A stretch of DNA of 21,303 nucleotides from Hellea sp042093735. GTDB taxonomy: Bacteria > Pseudomonadota > Alphaproteobacteria > Caulobacterales > Maricaulaceae. The DNA lies in the NCBI GenBank assembly GCA_042093735.1, contig JBELEM010000028.1, forward strand, positions 1-21,303, given 5' to 3'. Every line of letters starts with the position of its first letter. Within the stretch, counting starts at the first letter, position 1. The translations under genes and the position numbers were made by a program. Shown one piece after another: positions 8,205 to 15,057 of the stretch. The notes beneath the pieces were generated by a model, which was not told where the DNA came from, searched no databases, and saw only the letters and a program-made list of their open reading frames with translations.

Positions 8205-9100
8205 TGAATTTTTGTTTTACAGCTGACCAACAAGATTTAATAGATGCCGCCAAGGATTTCTTTGATGGTGAAAATACCTTTGAGCGCATGAGGTCAATTG
8301 CTAAGGGTCAAAAGGTAGAAAGTTTATGGCCGCAATTTGTAGAACTTGGTCTTTTAGGTGTCATGGCACACGAAAAGGATGGGGGTATGGGGCAGCCATT
8401 GGTACTAATGGCAGCTATAGCTGAGGCTGCAGGGTATTCAGGATTGCCAGATCCTTTTATAGAGGTTGCGGGGATCACCATTCCTTTGAGTGCTTCACCT
8501 GAAAAATTGATAACTGGGTCTTCACAATTAGCCGTGTTATCGGAGCTACGAAAATATATCGACCACAACCTAGGAGACGGTACTGCAGTTAAATCCATTG
8601 ATCCACTAAGAAAACTAGTAAAGGTTGAGGGGTCTTGTGATGAAAGTGATAAAGCAAATTACCATGGGGCAGTACTCTCAGCAGCGCAACTTATTGGTTT
8701 ATCTCAACGAATGGTTGATATTTCCGTTGATTACGCAAAAGACCGGCACCAGTTTTCAAAGCCTATTGGTTCTTTTCAGGCGATTAAACATCACTTAGCT
8801 AATGTATATACACAGATTGAGTTTACACGTCCCATCATTCAATTAGCAGCGATAAAGGGTGGAATAAATGTTCATAATGCTAAAGTTTCCGCAATTGATA
8901 CAGCAATGATGGCAGCAGAAACTGCAATTCAAGTTCATGGGGGGATGGGCTATACTTACGAGGTGGATTTACATTTATTTATGAAGCGAGTTTGGGCGCT
9001 TTGCGGAGAATGGGGCGACAGAAACTACCACATGAAAAAAATAGAGAAATATGTATTGCAAGGGGATGCTAAACTTGGCCCCGGTAATACCTTTAATTAG
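8204..9100 (+). CDS. Short acyl-CoA dehydrogenase-like (beta) subunit with reduced middle domain
   Basis: At 298 residues this is much shorter than a usual acyl-CoA dehydrogenase (about 380). The N-terminal helical domain (1-85, with LGLLGVMAHEKDGGMG) and the C-terminal helical domain (155-285) are clear. The latter has the FAD-contacting DRHQFSKPIGSFQAIKHH (180-197) and the motif VHGGMGYTYE (244-253). The beta-barrel between them is cut to roughly 65 residues and lacks the AxSEPxAGSD flavin motif. It overlaps the alpha gene by 1 bp. Known steroid acyl-CoA dehydrogenases work as alpha2beta2 tetramers in which only one subunit carries a full active site, and this gene fits the partner role. 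FadE32/FadE33-like subunits are the closest match I can name. A consensus ribosome site follows for the next gene. Confidence 0.87.
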   Translation: MNFCFTADQQDLIDAAKDFFDGENTFERMRSIAKGQKVESLWPQFVELGLLGVMAHEKDGGMGQPLVLMAAIAEAAGYSGLPDPFIEVAGITIPLSASPEKLITGSSQLAVLSELRKYIDHNLGDGTAVKSIDPLRKLVKVEGSCDESDKANYHGAVLSAAQLIGLSQRMVDISVDYAKDRHQFSKPIGSFQAIKHHLANVYTQIEFTRPIIQLAAIKGGINVHNAKVSAIDTAMMAAETAIQVHGGMGYTYEVDLHLFMKRVWALCGEWGDRNYHMKKIEKYVLQGDAKLGPGNTFN

Positions 9101-9103
9101 GAG
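9099..9103 (+). promoter_or_regulatory. Shine-Dalgarno of the thiolase gene overlapping the upstream stop
   Basis: AGGAG ends 6 bp before the ATG at 9110 and shares bases with the stop codon of the preceding gene (TAGGAG). The 9-bp gap is one of only three of this size in the operon. Confidence 0.7.
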
Positions 9104-9109
9104 AAATAT

Positions 9110-10261
9110 ATGCCAGAAGCTTATATAATAGATGCCACTCGTACGCCAACAGGAAAAAGACGTGGATCTTTACAAGACATCCATGGTGCTGATCTTGGCG
9201 CGCATGTGATCAAGGAGATAGTAGAAAGAAACAATATTCCTGAAACCGAATATGATGATGTTATATTCGGTTGTTTAGATGCTGTCGGGCCGCTAGCAGG
9301 TAATATAGCACGTACAGCTTGGCTTGTAGCAGGTTATGACCTCGTAGTTCCCGGTGTTACAATAGATAGACAATGTGGATCATCTCAACAAGCAGTACAC
9401 TTTGCAGCACAGGCAATTATGAGCGGAACTCAGGATGTAGTAATAGCTGGTGGAGTTCAAACAATGTCTAAGATACCAATAGGGGCATCTATGATAGCGG
9501 GTCGCGAATTAGGATTTGATCATCCCTTTCACACATCTCCAGGCTGGTTAAAGCGTTTTGGTGATGCCCCAGTTGATCAATTTTATGGTGCATCTGAAAT
9601 AGCTAAGAAATGGGGATTTTCGAGAAAAGATTTAGAAGAATTTTCATTAAATAGTCACCAACGAGCCGATAAGGCTAGAAATTCTGGTTGGTTTAATAAA
9701 GAAATATCAAGCATTAACGGTCTTGAGCAGGATGAAACAATCCGTGCCAATACTTCTATGGCGCGAATGGCTGAATTGGAGGCTTTTGATGCGCATGGCC
9801 TCATTACCGCTGGCGTTGCTAGTCAAACCTGTGATGGATCTTCTGCAGTATTACTCGCTTCTGCAGATGCTGTAAAAAGATATAACCTAAAACCCCGCGC
9901 TCGAATTCACCACTTAGAAGTAATGGGGGATGACCCTATCTTGATGCTTACAGGTCCAATTGCGGCTACCAAACGCGCATTATTTCGTGCAGGAATGAAG
10001 TCTAGTGAGATCGATTTGGCTGAATGCAATGAAGCCTTCGCATCTGTTCCGATGGCATGGATGCAAGAAACTGGTATACCTCATGAAAAAACAAATGTGA
10101 ATGGGGGAGCAATTTCTTTAGGTCATCCACTCGGGTCTACAGGTACTAAACTCATGACAACTTTGCTTCATGAAATGGAGAGACGAGGAGTGCGATATGG
10201 GCTTCAAACAATGTGTGAAGGTGGTGGTGTAGCTAATGTAACAATTATTGAAAGGCTTTAA
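9110..10261 (+). CDS. fadA6: FadA6-like beta-ketoacyl-CoA thiolase of C/D-ring degradation
   Basis: This degradative thiolase of 383 residues cleaves a 3-ketoacyl-CoA with CoA. In the steroid pathway the FadA6/ScdF member acts on the open-chain C11 dioxo-diacyl-CoA formed after IpdAB, releasing acetyl-CoA. The nucleophile is Cys89 (RQCGSSQQA). Asn307-Glu308 lie in AECNEAFASVP, His339 in NGGAISLGHPLGSTG (331-345), and the second catalytic cysteine is Cys369 (LQTMCEGGGVANV). N-terminus DATRTPTGKRRG (8-19) is typical, so the ATG preceded by AGGAG is secure. The stop TAA shares one base with the next ATG. Assignment as a thiolase is firm; FadA6 rather than another steroid thiolase (such as FadA5) rests on the neighbours and length. 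Confidence 0.9.
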   Translation: MPEAYIIDATRTPTGKRRGSLQDIHGADLGAHVIKEIVERNNIPETEYDDVIFGCLDAVGPLAGNIARTAWLVAGYDLVVPGVTIDRQCGSSQQAVHFAAQAIMSGTQDVVIAGGVQTMSKIPIGASMIAGRELGFDHPFHTSPGWLKRFGDAPVDQFYGASEIAKKWGFSRKDLEEFSLNSHQRADKARNSGWFNKEISSINGLEQDETIRANTSMARMAELEAFDAHGLITAGVASQTCDGSSAVLLASADAVKRYNLKPRARIHHLEVMGDDPILMLTGPIAATKRALFRAGMKSSEIDLAECNEAFASVPMAWMQETGIPHEKTNVNGGAISLGHPLGSTGTKLMTTLLHEMERRGVRYGLQTMCEGGGVANVTIIERL

Positions 10262-11145
10262 TGATGGTCGATTTCTGTAAAGATCGAACAGTAATCATAA
10301 CAGGTGCCGGTGGGGGGTTTGGCAGAGCCTATGCATTAGCTTTGGGTTTAGAAGGTGCAAATGTTGTAGTGAATGATATAAACGCGGATACAGCAAGTAA
10401 AACTGTAGAAGATATCATTTCTAATGGGGGTAGAGCTATTATTGATACCAATGATATAACCAGTTATGATGCATCATTTGATATCGTAGACTCGGCAATT
10501 AAAGAATTCGGAAGTCTTCATGCGGTTATAAATAATGCAGGCAATAATCGTGATCGTATGTTCACTTCCCTATCTGAAGATGATTGGGATCAAGTTATTC
10601 GCGTTCATTTGAAAGGGCATTTTTGTATAAGTTCCCACGCAGCAAAATATTGGCGTCAACAAAGTAAAGAAGGAAATGCCGTCAATGCGCGAATAATTAA
10701 TACTAGTTCAGGTGCAGGACTTCAAGGTTCGATAGGCCAAACAAACTATTCAGCGGCAAAAGGAGGAATTCTTTCTTTAACATTAAATCAGTCCGCAGAA
10801 TTAAAAAGATATGGGATAACAGCTAATGCTGTTGCGCCTCAAGGACGCACAGGAATGACTGAGAAAGTATTCGCGGATATGATGAAAGTGCCGGAGGATG
10901 GTAGTTTTGATAAATTTGACCCAGCTAATGTTGCTCCTTTGATTTGCTTTTTAGTAAGCGAAAAGTCTTCTAATATTAGTGGTATTTGTTTTGAGAGCTT
11001 TGGTGGTAAACTTTCGATATCCGAGGGATGGAAAACAGGCCCCATAAAGGATAAGGGTGAACGTTACCATGTGCAGGAGATTGGTGAAGTTATATCTGAA
11101 TTAGTTGCTATTACTCCGCCTGCCCAAAAAGTTTACGGAAGTTAA
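10261..11145 (+). CDS. HSD17B4-like short-chain dehydrogenase (3-hydroxyacyl-CoA dehydrogenase candidate)
   Basis: This is a classical SDR with cofactor motif TGAGGGFGRA (14-23), NNAG (91-94) and catalytic Ser149/150, Tyr163 and Lys167 (TNYSAAKGG, 161-169). The 294 residues include a C-terminal tail of about 50 residues beyond the Rossmann core. Segments GRAYALALGLEGANVVVND and IINTSSGAGLQGSIGQTNYS are like the dehydrogenase domain of peroxisomal D-bifunctional protein (HSD17B4). Actinobacterial steroid clusters contain a similar SDR (Rv3548c type, from memory). It probably oxidises a 3-hydroxyacyl-CoA in beta-oxidation of the ring-opened product. Two ATGs (10261, 10264) are adjacent; GAAAGG about 10 bp upstream can serve either. 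It sits between the thiolase and the second dehydrogenase pair. Confidence 0.88.
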   Translation: MMVDFCKDRTVIITGAGGGFGRAYALALGLEGANVVVNDINADTASKTVEDIISNGGRAIIDTNDITSYDASFDIVDSAIKEFGSLHAVINNAGNNRDRMFTSLSEDDWDQVIRVHLKGHFCISSHAAKYWRQQSKEGNAVNARIINTSSGAGLQGSIGQTNYSAAKGGILSLTLNQSAELKRYGITANAVAPQGRTGMTEKVFADMMKVPEDGSFDKFDPANVAPLICFLVSEKSSNISGICFESFGGKLSISEGWKTGPIKDKGERYHVQEIGEVISELVAITPPAQKVYGS

Positions 11146-11146
11146 A

Positions 11147-12208
11147 ATGGTATACCCCTTTAATAGTGACCATGAAATGATACGTGAAGTCTTATCTGGT
11201 TTTCTTCAGGATTGGTATGAAAACGGAAAAGGACCTGAACGTATTTATAAGTCAGGGAAAGCCTTTGATAGAGAAGCTTGGAGTGGTTTTTCACATGACC
11301 TTGGTATGGTGGGTGTTGCAATAAGTGAGGATTTTGGTGGGTCTGGACTTGGTGATTTGGGCCGAGTGGTTGTAATGGAGGAATTAGGTTCTTCATTGTG
11401 CGCGATTCCGTTTTTGACTACTGGGGGGCAAGTAGTTGATATTATATCTAAAGTTGCAACAAATCAGTTTAAGAAAGAGTATTTGCCAAAAATTGCTAGA
11501 GGAGAAATACAAGGTGTTTTCTCTTCAGGGCATGTAGGAAAAGAAAAAAAATGTATTAATTCTCCTAATGCAGATACAGCTGATTTTATTCTGATATCCC
11601 GGTTAAATGACAAACTTATCGAAGTTGTATGTTTAGATGCAAATGCACCGGGCCTTAAAATAAATTCAAAGAAAACTATGGACCCAACGCGCAGTTTTTG
11701 TGACGTTGATTGGAGCCAAGTTTCTGATACTGATTTTTTATTAATTGGAACTGTAGAATTTGATTTTTTTGAAGATATTATTTCTCAATCGCAAATTGCA
11801 TTGGCTGCAGAATGTATCGGTGGTGCGCAAAAATGTTTAGATATGACTTTAGAATATGCCTCACAAAGGGTCCAATTTGGAAGGTCTATCGCTAGCTTTC
11901 AAGCTATAAAACATCGTTGTGCAGATATGTTTGTTTTAATTGAGGCAGCGAGATCAGCTGTTTATGCTGCGGCTGTAGCAGCGGATAGTGAAAAAACAGA
12001 GGCTGTGCTAATCGCAAAGGCCAATGCAGCTGAAGCATATTTTAAAGTAGCCGGTGACGCGATTCAGCTTCATGGTGGTATTGGTTTTACATGGGAGTAC
12101 CCACTTCATTTGTTTTTTAAAAGAGCACGCGCCAATCGTGCTATGTTTGGCGTACTTTCCGAGGACTATAAATTATTGGCTGATAGTATTTTCGGAGATA
12201 AATTATGA
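11147..12208 (+). CDS. Acyl-CoA dehydrogenase-like beta subunit of the second heteromeric pair
   Basis: The frame is open from a TTG at 11105, but the start chosen is the ATG at 11147: it follows the SDR stop by 1 bp, has GGAAG about 6 bp upstream, and gives the normal family N-terminus. The resulting 353-residue protein has the N-terminal helical domain (about 1-105, with EDFGGSGLGDLG), a divergent beta domain without the flavin SEPxAGSD motif, and a C-terminal helical domain. That domain holds SQRVQFGRSIASFQAIKHR (239-257) and LHGGIGFTWEYPLHLFFKR (308-326). It overlaps the following alpha-type gene by 4 bp (ATGA), so the two subunits are probably made in equal amounts. I read it as the partner subunit of an alpha2beta2 steroid acyl-CoA dehydrogenase. 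Confidence 0.87.
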   Translation: MVYPFNSDHEMIREVLSGFLQDWYENGKGPERIYKSGKAFDREAWSGFSHDLGMVGVAISEDFGGSGLGDLGRVVVMEELGSSLCAIPFLTTGGQVVDIISKVATNQFKKEYLPKIARGEIQGVFSSGHVGKEKKCINSPNADTADFILISRLNDKLIEVVCLDANAPGLKINSKKTMDPTRSFCDVDWSQVSDTDFLLIGTVEFDFFEDIISQSQIALAAECIGGAQKCLDMTLEYASQRVQFGRSIASFQAIKHRCADMFVLIEAARSAVYAAAVAADSEKTEAVLIAKANAAEAYFKVAGDAIQLHGGIGFTWEYPLHLFFKRARANRAMFGVLSEDYKLLADSIFGDKL

Positions 12209-13377
12209 GTAATCTGCGTATAAATTTTTCAAAATGGATGAAAACCCATTTTTGTGGCGAATATGAATGTTTGCGAGGAAGAGCAACTCCTGGCGACGAG
12301 GATGCTTTTCCTGGGCTGCGGCTTAAGTGGGAAAGAGAAATGGGAACTGCAGGTTGGATTGGAATTGGTTGGCCCACTGAATACGGTGGAAAAGGTGCAA
12401 GTTTAGATGAGATTGTAGGGTTTAATGAGGAGTATGCATGTCATGGTGGGCCAGGACGAGCCGGCCATATTGGTGAAACACTGCTAGCTCCAACTATCAT
12501 TGCATTTGGAACTGAACAGCAGAAGGCACGCTATTTACCAGGAATTAAAGCTGGTACAGAATTTTGGTGTCAGGGTTACAGCGAGCCCAATGCTGGATCT
12601 GATTTATCAAATATTAAAACTAAGGCTCGTCTTGAAAATAACCAATGGGTCATTAGTGGTCAAAAAATATGGACATCATTAGCTATGGACTCAGATTATA
12701 TTTTTGTTCTCGCCCGCGCTGATGAAGGCTCAAAAGGTCGCCACGGGCTCGTTTTTTTATTGGTTAAACTCAACCAACCTGGAATTAAAATTCGACCTAT
12801 TAAACAAATGAGTGGCACATCCGAGTTTAATGAGGTTTTTTTTGATGAAGCGGTTTGTACTCATGATGATATTATAGGAGAGGTCGGGGATGGCTGGAAA
12901 ATAGCTATGGCTTTGTTGGGTTTCGAACGTGGTGCATCTACTCTCGGTCAGCAGATGACCTTCGCAGACGAATTTCGTCAAATTGTTGACTTAGCAAAAT
13001 CAAATGGATCTGCAAAAAATCCACTTATTCGCCAAAGAATTGCAAAGTCTTATGCGGGGTTGAAGATAATGCGTTTTACTGCCTTACGTACTTTAGAGGC
13101 CGCTGAGAAAGGTGAGACCACTAAAGAAGGCTATATATCAAAGATTTTTTGGTCATCATGGCATAGAGACTTAGGTGAGTTAGCGATGGATGTAATGGGT
13201 AATGAGGCAGAAATTTTAGTCAATGGCGAATATAGCAAGCTCCAAAAACTTTTTCTGTTTTCACGCTCCGATACTATTTATGGTGGCACGAACCAAATTC
13301 AAAGAAATATTATAGCTGAGCGAGCCTTAGGAATGCCAAAGGAGCCTCGAGGGGGCGGAACTGTGAAGGAAGGGTGA
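12205..13377 (+). CDS. Acyl-CoA dehydrogenase alpha subunit, FadE30-like
   Basis: This complete FAD acyl-CoA dehydrogenase has 390 residues. It has a substrate/flavin loop WCQGYSEPNAGSD (121-133), VISGQKIWTS (149-158), the GTSEFNEVFFDEA segment (204-216), and the C-terminal signature DTIYGGTNQIQRNIIAERAL. As in the other alpha subunit, the MCAD-type Glu is absent (YGGT), and Glu241 in GFERG is the likely base. The sequence resembles FadE30, which in M. tuberculosis is encoded next to IpdF; here too the next gene is ipdF. FadE30 is believed to dehydrogenate the hydrindane propionyl-CoA side chain. GGAGA lies about 6 bp before the ATG, and the gene overlaps its beta partner by 4 bp. Confidence 0.9.
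   Translation: MSNLRINFSKWMKTHFCGEYECLRGRATPGDEDAFPGLRLKWEREMGTAGWIGIGWPTEYGGKGASLDEIVGFNEEYACHGGPGRAGHIGETLLAPTIIAFGTEQQKARYLPGIKAGTEFWCQGYSEPNAGSDLSNIKTKARLENNQWVISGQKIWTSLAMDSDYIFVLARADEGSKGRHGLVFLLVKLNQPGIKIRPIKQMSGTSEFNEVFFDEAVCTHDDIIGEVGDGWKIAMALLGFERGASTLGQQMTFADEFRQIVDLAKSNGSAKNPLIRQRIAKSYAGLKIMRFTALRTLEAAEKGETTKEGYISKIFWSSWHRDLGELAMDVMGNEAEILVNGEYSKLQKLFLFSRSDTIYGGTNQIQRNIIAERALGMPKEPRGGGTVKEG
13366..13374 (+). promoter_or_regulatory. Shine-Dalgarno that selects the ipdF start at 13380
   Basis: AAGGAAGGG lies inside the last codons of the upstream dehydrogenase gene and ends 5 bp before the ATG at 13380. The alternative GTG at 13374 overlaps this site, so it is the less likely start. 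Confidence 0.65.
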
Positions 13378-13379
13378 GA

Positions 13380-14165
13380 ATGAATTTAAAAAATATTCCA
13401 GAATATGTACCTGGGCACAATTTATTGAAAGGTAAGAAAGTAGTAATTACTGCTGCAGCTGGCACTGGCATAGGTTTTGCTGTTGCTAAGAAATGTATTG
13501 AGGAGGGAGCAGTAGTTTTTATATCTGATATACATGAGGGTCGTTTGCAGAAAGCTCAAAATGCTTTGCATGGGTTTACTGGGTATAAACCAGATTACGC
13601 CATCTGTGACGTGACTAAGCAATCAGACGTTGATGATTTAATATCAACAGCTTCCGTATCAATGTCAGGAATGGACATTGTTATCAATAACGCCGGACTG
13701 GGTGGAACTGCTAATTTGGTTGATATGACTGATGAACAATGGAGCGTTGTTTTAGACGTAACTTTAAATGGTTGCTTTCGCATTAATAGGGCCGCAATGC
13801 AATTTATGAAAGTAAATGGCGGTGGTATTATTGTAAACAACGCATCAGTTTTAGGGTGGCGAGCGCAAAAAGGACAGGCGCATTACGCTGCAGCTAAGGC
13901 AGGTGTTATGGCTTTAACTCGATGTGCAGGTCTGGAAGGCGCTGAATATGGTGTGCGGGTGAATGCAGTGGCTCCAAGTTTAGCCCTTCATCCCTTTCTG
14001 CATAAAGTTACTAGCAAGGAACTTCTTGCAGAGTTGGAAGCAAAAGAAGCTTTTGGTAGGGGTAGCGAAGTCTGGGAACAGGCAAATGCTATGATATTTT
14101 TAGCAAGTGATTATTCTAGTTATATGACAGGTGAAGTAATTTCCACGTCATCTCAAAGAGCATAA
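13380..14165 (+). CDS. ipdF: IpdF-like short-chain dehydrogenase
   Basis: This classical SDR of 261 residues resembles IpdF (Rv3559c), which oxidises the ring hydroxyl of 5-hydroxy-hydrindane-CoA intermediates so that ring D can be opened. Numbering from the GTG at 13374 (two residues more), the cofactor motif is TAAAGTGIG (26-34), with AAA in place of the usual GG, a trait shared with IpdF. It is followed by NNAG (105-108), Ser158 in NNASVLGWRAQ and Tyr171/Lys175 in HYAAAKAGVMALTRC. The C-terminal stretch FLASDYSSYMTGEVIS is also typical of the group. The ATG at 13380 is preferred because of the AAGGAAGGG site upstream. The gene follows the FadE30-like gene, the same neighbour as in M. tuberculosis. 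Confidence 0.9.
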   Translation: MNLKNIPEYVPGHNLLKGKKVVITAAAGTGIGFAVAKKCIEEGAVVFISDIHEGRLQKAQNALHGFTGYKPDYAICDVTKQSDVDDLISTASVSMSGMDIVINNAGLGGTANLVDMTDEQWSVVLDVTLNGCFRINRAAMQFMKVNGGGIIVNNASVLGWRAQKGQAHYAAAKAGVMALTRCAGLEGAEYGVRVNAVAPSLALHPFLHKVTSKELLAELEAKEAFGRGSEVWEQANAMIFLASDYSSYMTGEVISTSSQRA

Positions 14166-14167
14166 AT

Positions 14168-14626
14168 ATGGCAAAAACTATAATACAACAAGCAAGTGAT
14201 CTACTAGGCAAAGAAGGCATGAAAATTGGTCCATCCGATTGGATGGATGTAAGTCAAAAAAGAATAGATACTTTTGCCGATGCCACTGGTGATCATCAAT
14301 GGATTCATGTTGATGCAGAAAAAGCTAAGGATGGCCCATTCGGAACCACGATTGCTCATGGTTATCTTACCTTATCGCTAGCTGCAAAATTAATGCCCGA
14401 AATTCTTGAGATAAAAGGAATGAAAATGGGTATTAATTATGGTACTGATAAAGTAAGGTTCATTCAACCAGTAGCATCGGGATCTAGAGTAAGAGGTCAC
14501 GGTGAATTTTTGGAAATAACTGAGGTTCCAGGTGGCTATCAATCAAAGCTCAGGGTTACTATAGAGATTTATGGTCAGGAAAAGCCTGCTTGTGTTGTGG
14601 ATACTATCAGCAGGTACTACGTTTAG
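14168..14626 (+). CDS. MaoC-like (R)-specific enoyl-CoA hydratase
   Basis: This single hot-dog domain protein has 152 residues. The hydratase-2 motif is complete: FADATGDHQWIHVDAEKA (residues 37-54) holds the Asp42 and His47 pair, followed by GPFGTTIAHGYLTLSL (56-71). It would add water to a trans-2-enoyl-CoA to give the (R)-3-hydroxyacyl-CoA, which suits the HSD17B4-like SDR in the same operon. It is similar in layout to mycobacterial single-domain MaoC proteins such as HtdZ (Rv0130) rather than to the double hot-dog ChsH types. It follows ipdF by 2 bp with no strong ribosome site, so coupling is likely. The natural substrate is inferred only from context. Confidence 0.88.
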   Translation: MAKTIIQQASDLLGKEGMKIGPSDWMDVSQKRIDTFADATGDHQWIHVDAEKAKDGPFGTTIAHGYLTLSLAAKLMPEILEIKGMKMGINYGTDKVRFIQPVASGSRVRGHGEFLEITEVPGGYQSKLRVTIEIYGQEKPACVVDTISRYYV

Positions 14627-14629
14627 GAG
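14625..14629 (+). promoter_or_regulatory. Shine-Dalgarno of the ketosteroid isomerase-like gene
   Basis: AGGAG sits 6 bp before the ATG at 14636 and overlaps the maoC stop (TAGGAG), the same arrangement as before ipdB and the thiolase gene. Confidence 0.7.
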
Positions 14630-14635
14630 TTTTAG

Positions 14636-15046
14636 ATGTCAGAAGAGATGATAAAAGCAGTAAATGAATATTTTGAGTTTTTTAATAATCAGGATGCTGA
14701 GGGTATTGCGCAACTTTACGCGAATAATGCAAAAGTAACAGACCCAGTAGGTACGCCTACTAAAGTTGGTAAAGAAGCTATATTATCATTTTACAAATTA
14801 GCAGTAAAAAATGGAGCTAGGCTAAAGAGAAATGGCCCTATCAGGATATCACAAAATTTCGCTGCATTCGCCTTCACTGTTACAGTAGGTGCTATGACTA
14901 GTGTTGATAAAGATGTTGCAGTTGAAGTTGAACTTCCGAAAGGAGGAATGTCGATAGATGTTATTGATACCTTCAAGTTTAATGATGAAGGACAAATTAC
15001 AGAAATGAACGCTTATTGGGGTCCTAGTAATATAACACAAATATAA
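14636..15046 (+). CDS. Ketosteroid isomerase-like NTF2/SnoaL-fold protein
   Basis: This 136-residue protein of the NTF2-like fold aligns by eye with the 125-residue Comamonas delta-5-3-ketosteroid isomerase. All three catalytic residues appear in place: Tyr12 (NEYFEFF, for Tyr14), Asp36 (VTDPVGT, for Asp38) and Asp111 (VIDTFKFNDEGQI, for Asp99). An insertion of about 10 residues (around 85-105) precedes the last of these. The enzyme would move the double bond of 3-oxo-delta-5 steroids to delta-4 through a dienolate held in the oxyanion hole. That step belongs to the start of steroid degradation although the gene closes the C/D-ring operon. Other NTF2-fold roles are possible, but the retained triad and the steroid context favour an isomerase. 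It is the last gene of the operon. Confidence 0.82.
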   Translation: MSEEMIKAVNEYFEFFNNQDAEGIAQLYANNAKVTDPVGTPTKVGKEAILSFYKLAVKNGARLKRNGPIRISQNFAAFAFTVTVGAMTSVDKDVAVEVELPKGGMSIDVIDTFKFNDEGQITEMNAYWGPSNITQI

Positions 15047-15057
15047 CTTTTAGTGAG

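Noticed and set aside
11105..11146. TTG start for the second beta-type acyl-CoA dehydrogenase
   Set aside because: It lies deep inside the preceding SDR gene, has no ribosome site, and the added 14 residues are not family-like; the ATG at 11147 has GGAAG upstream.
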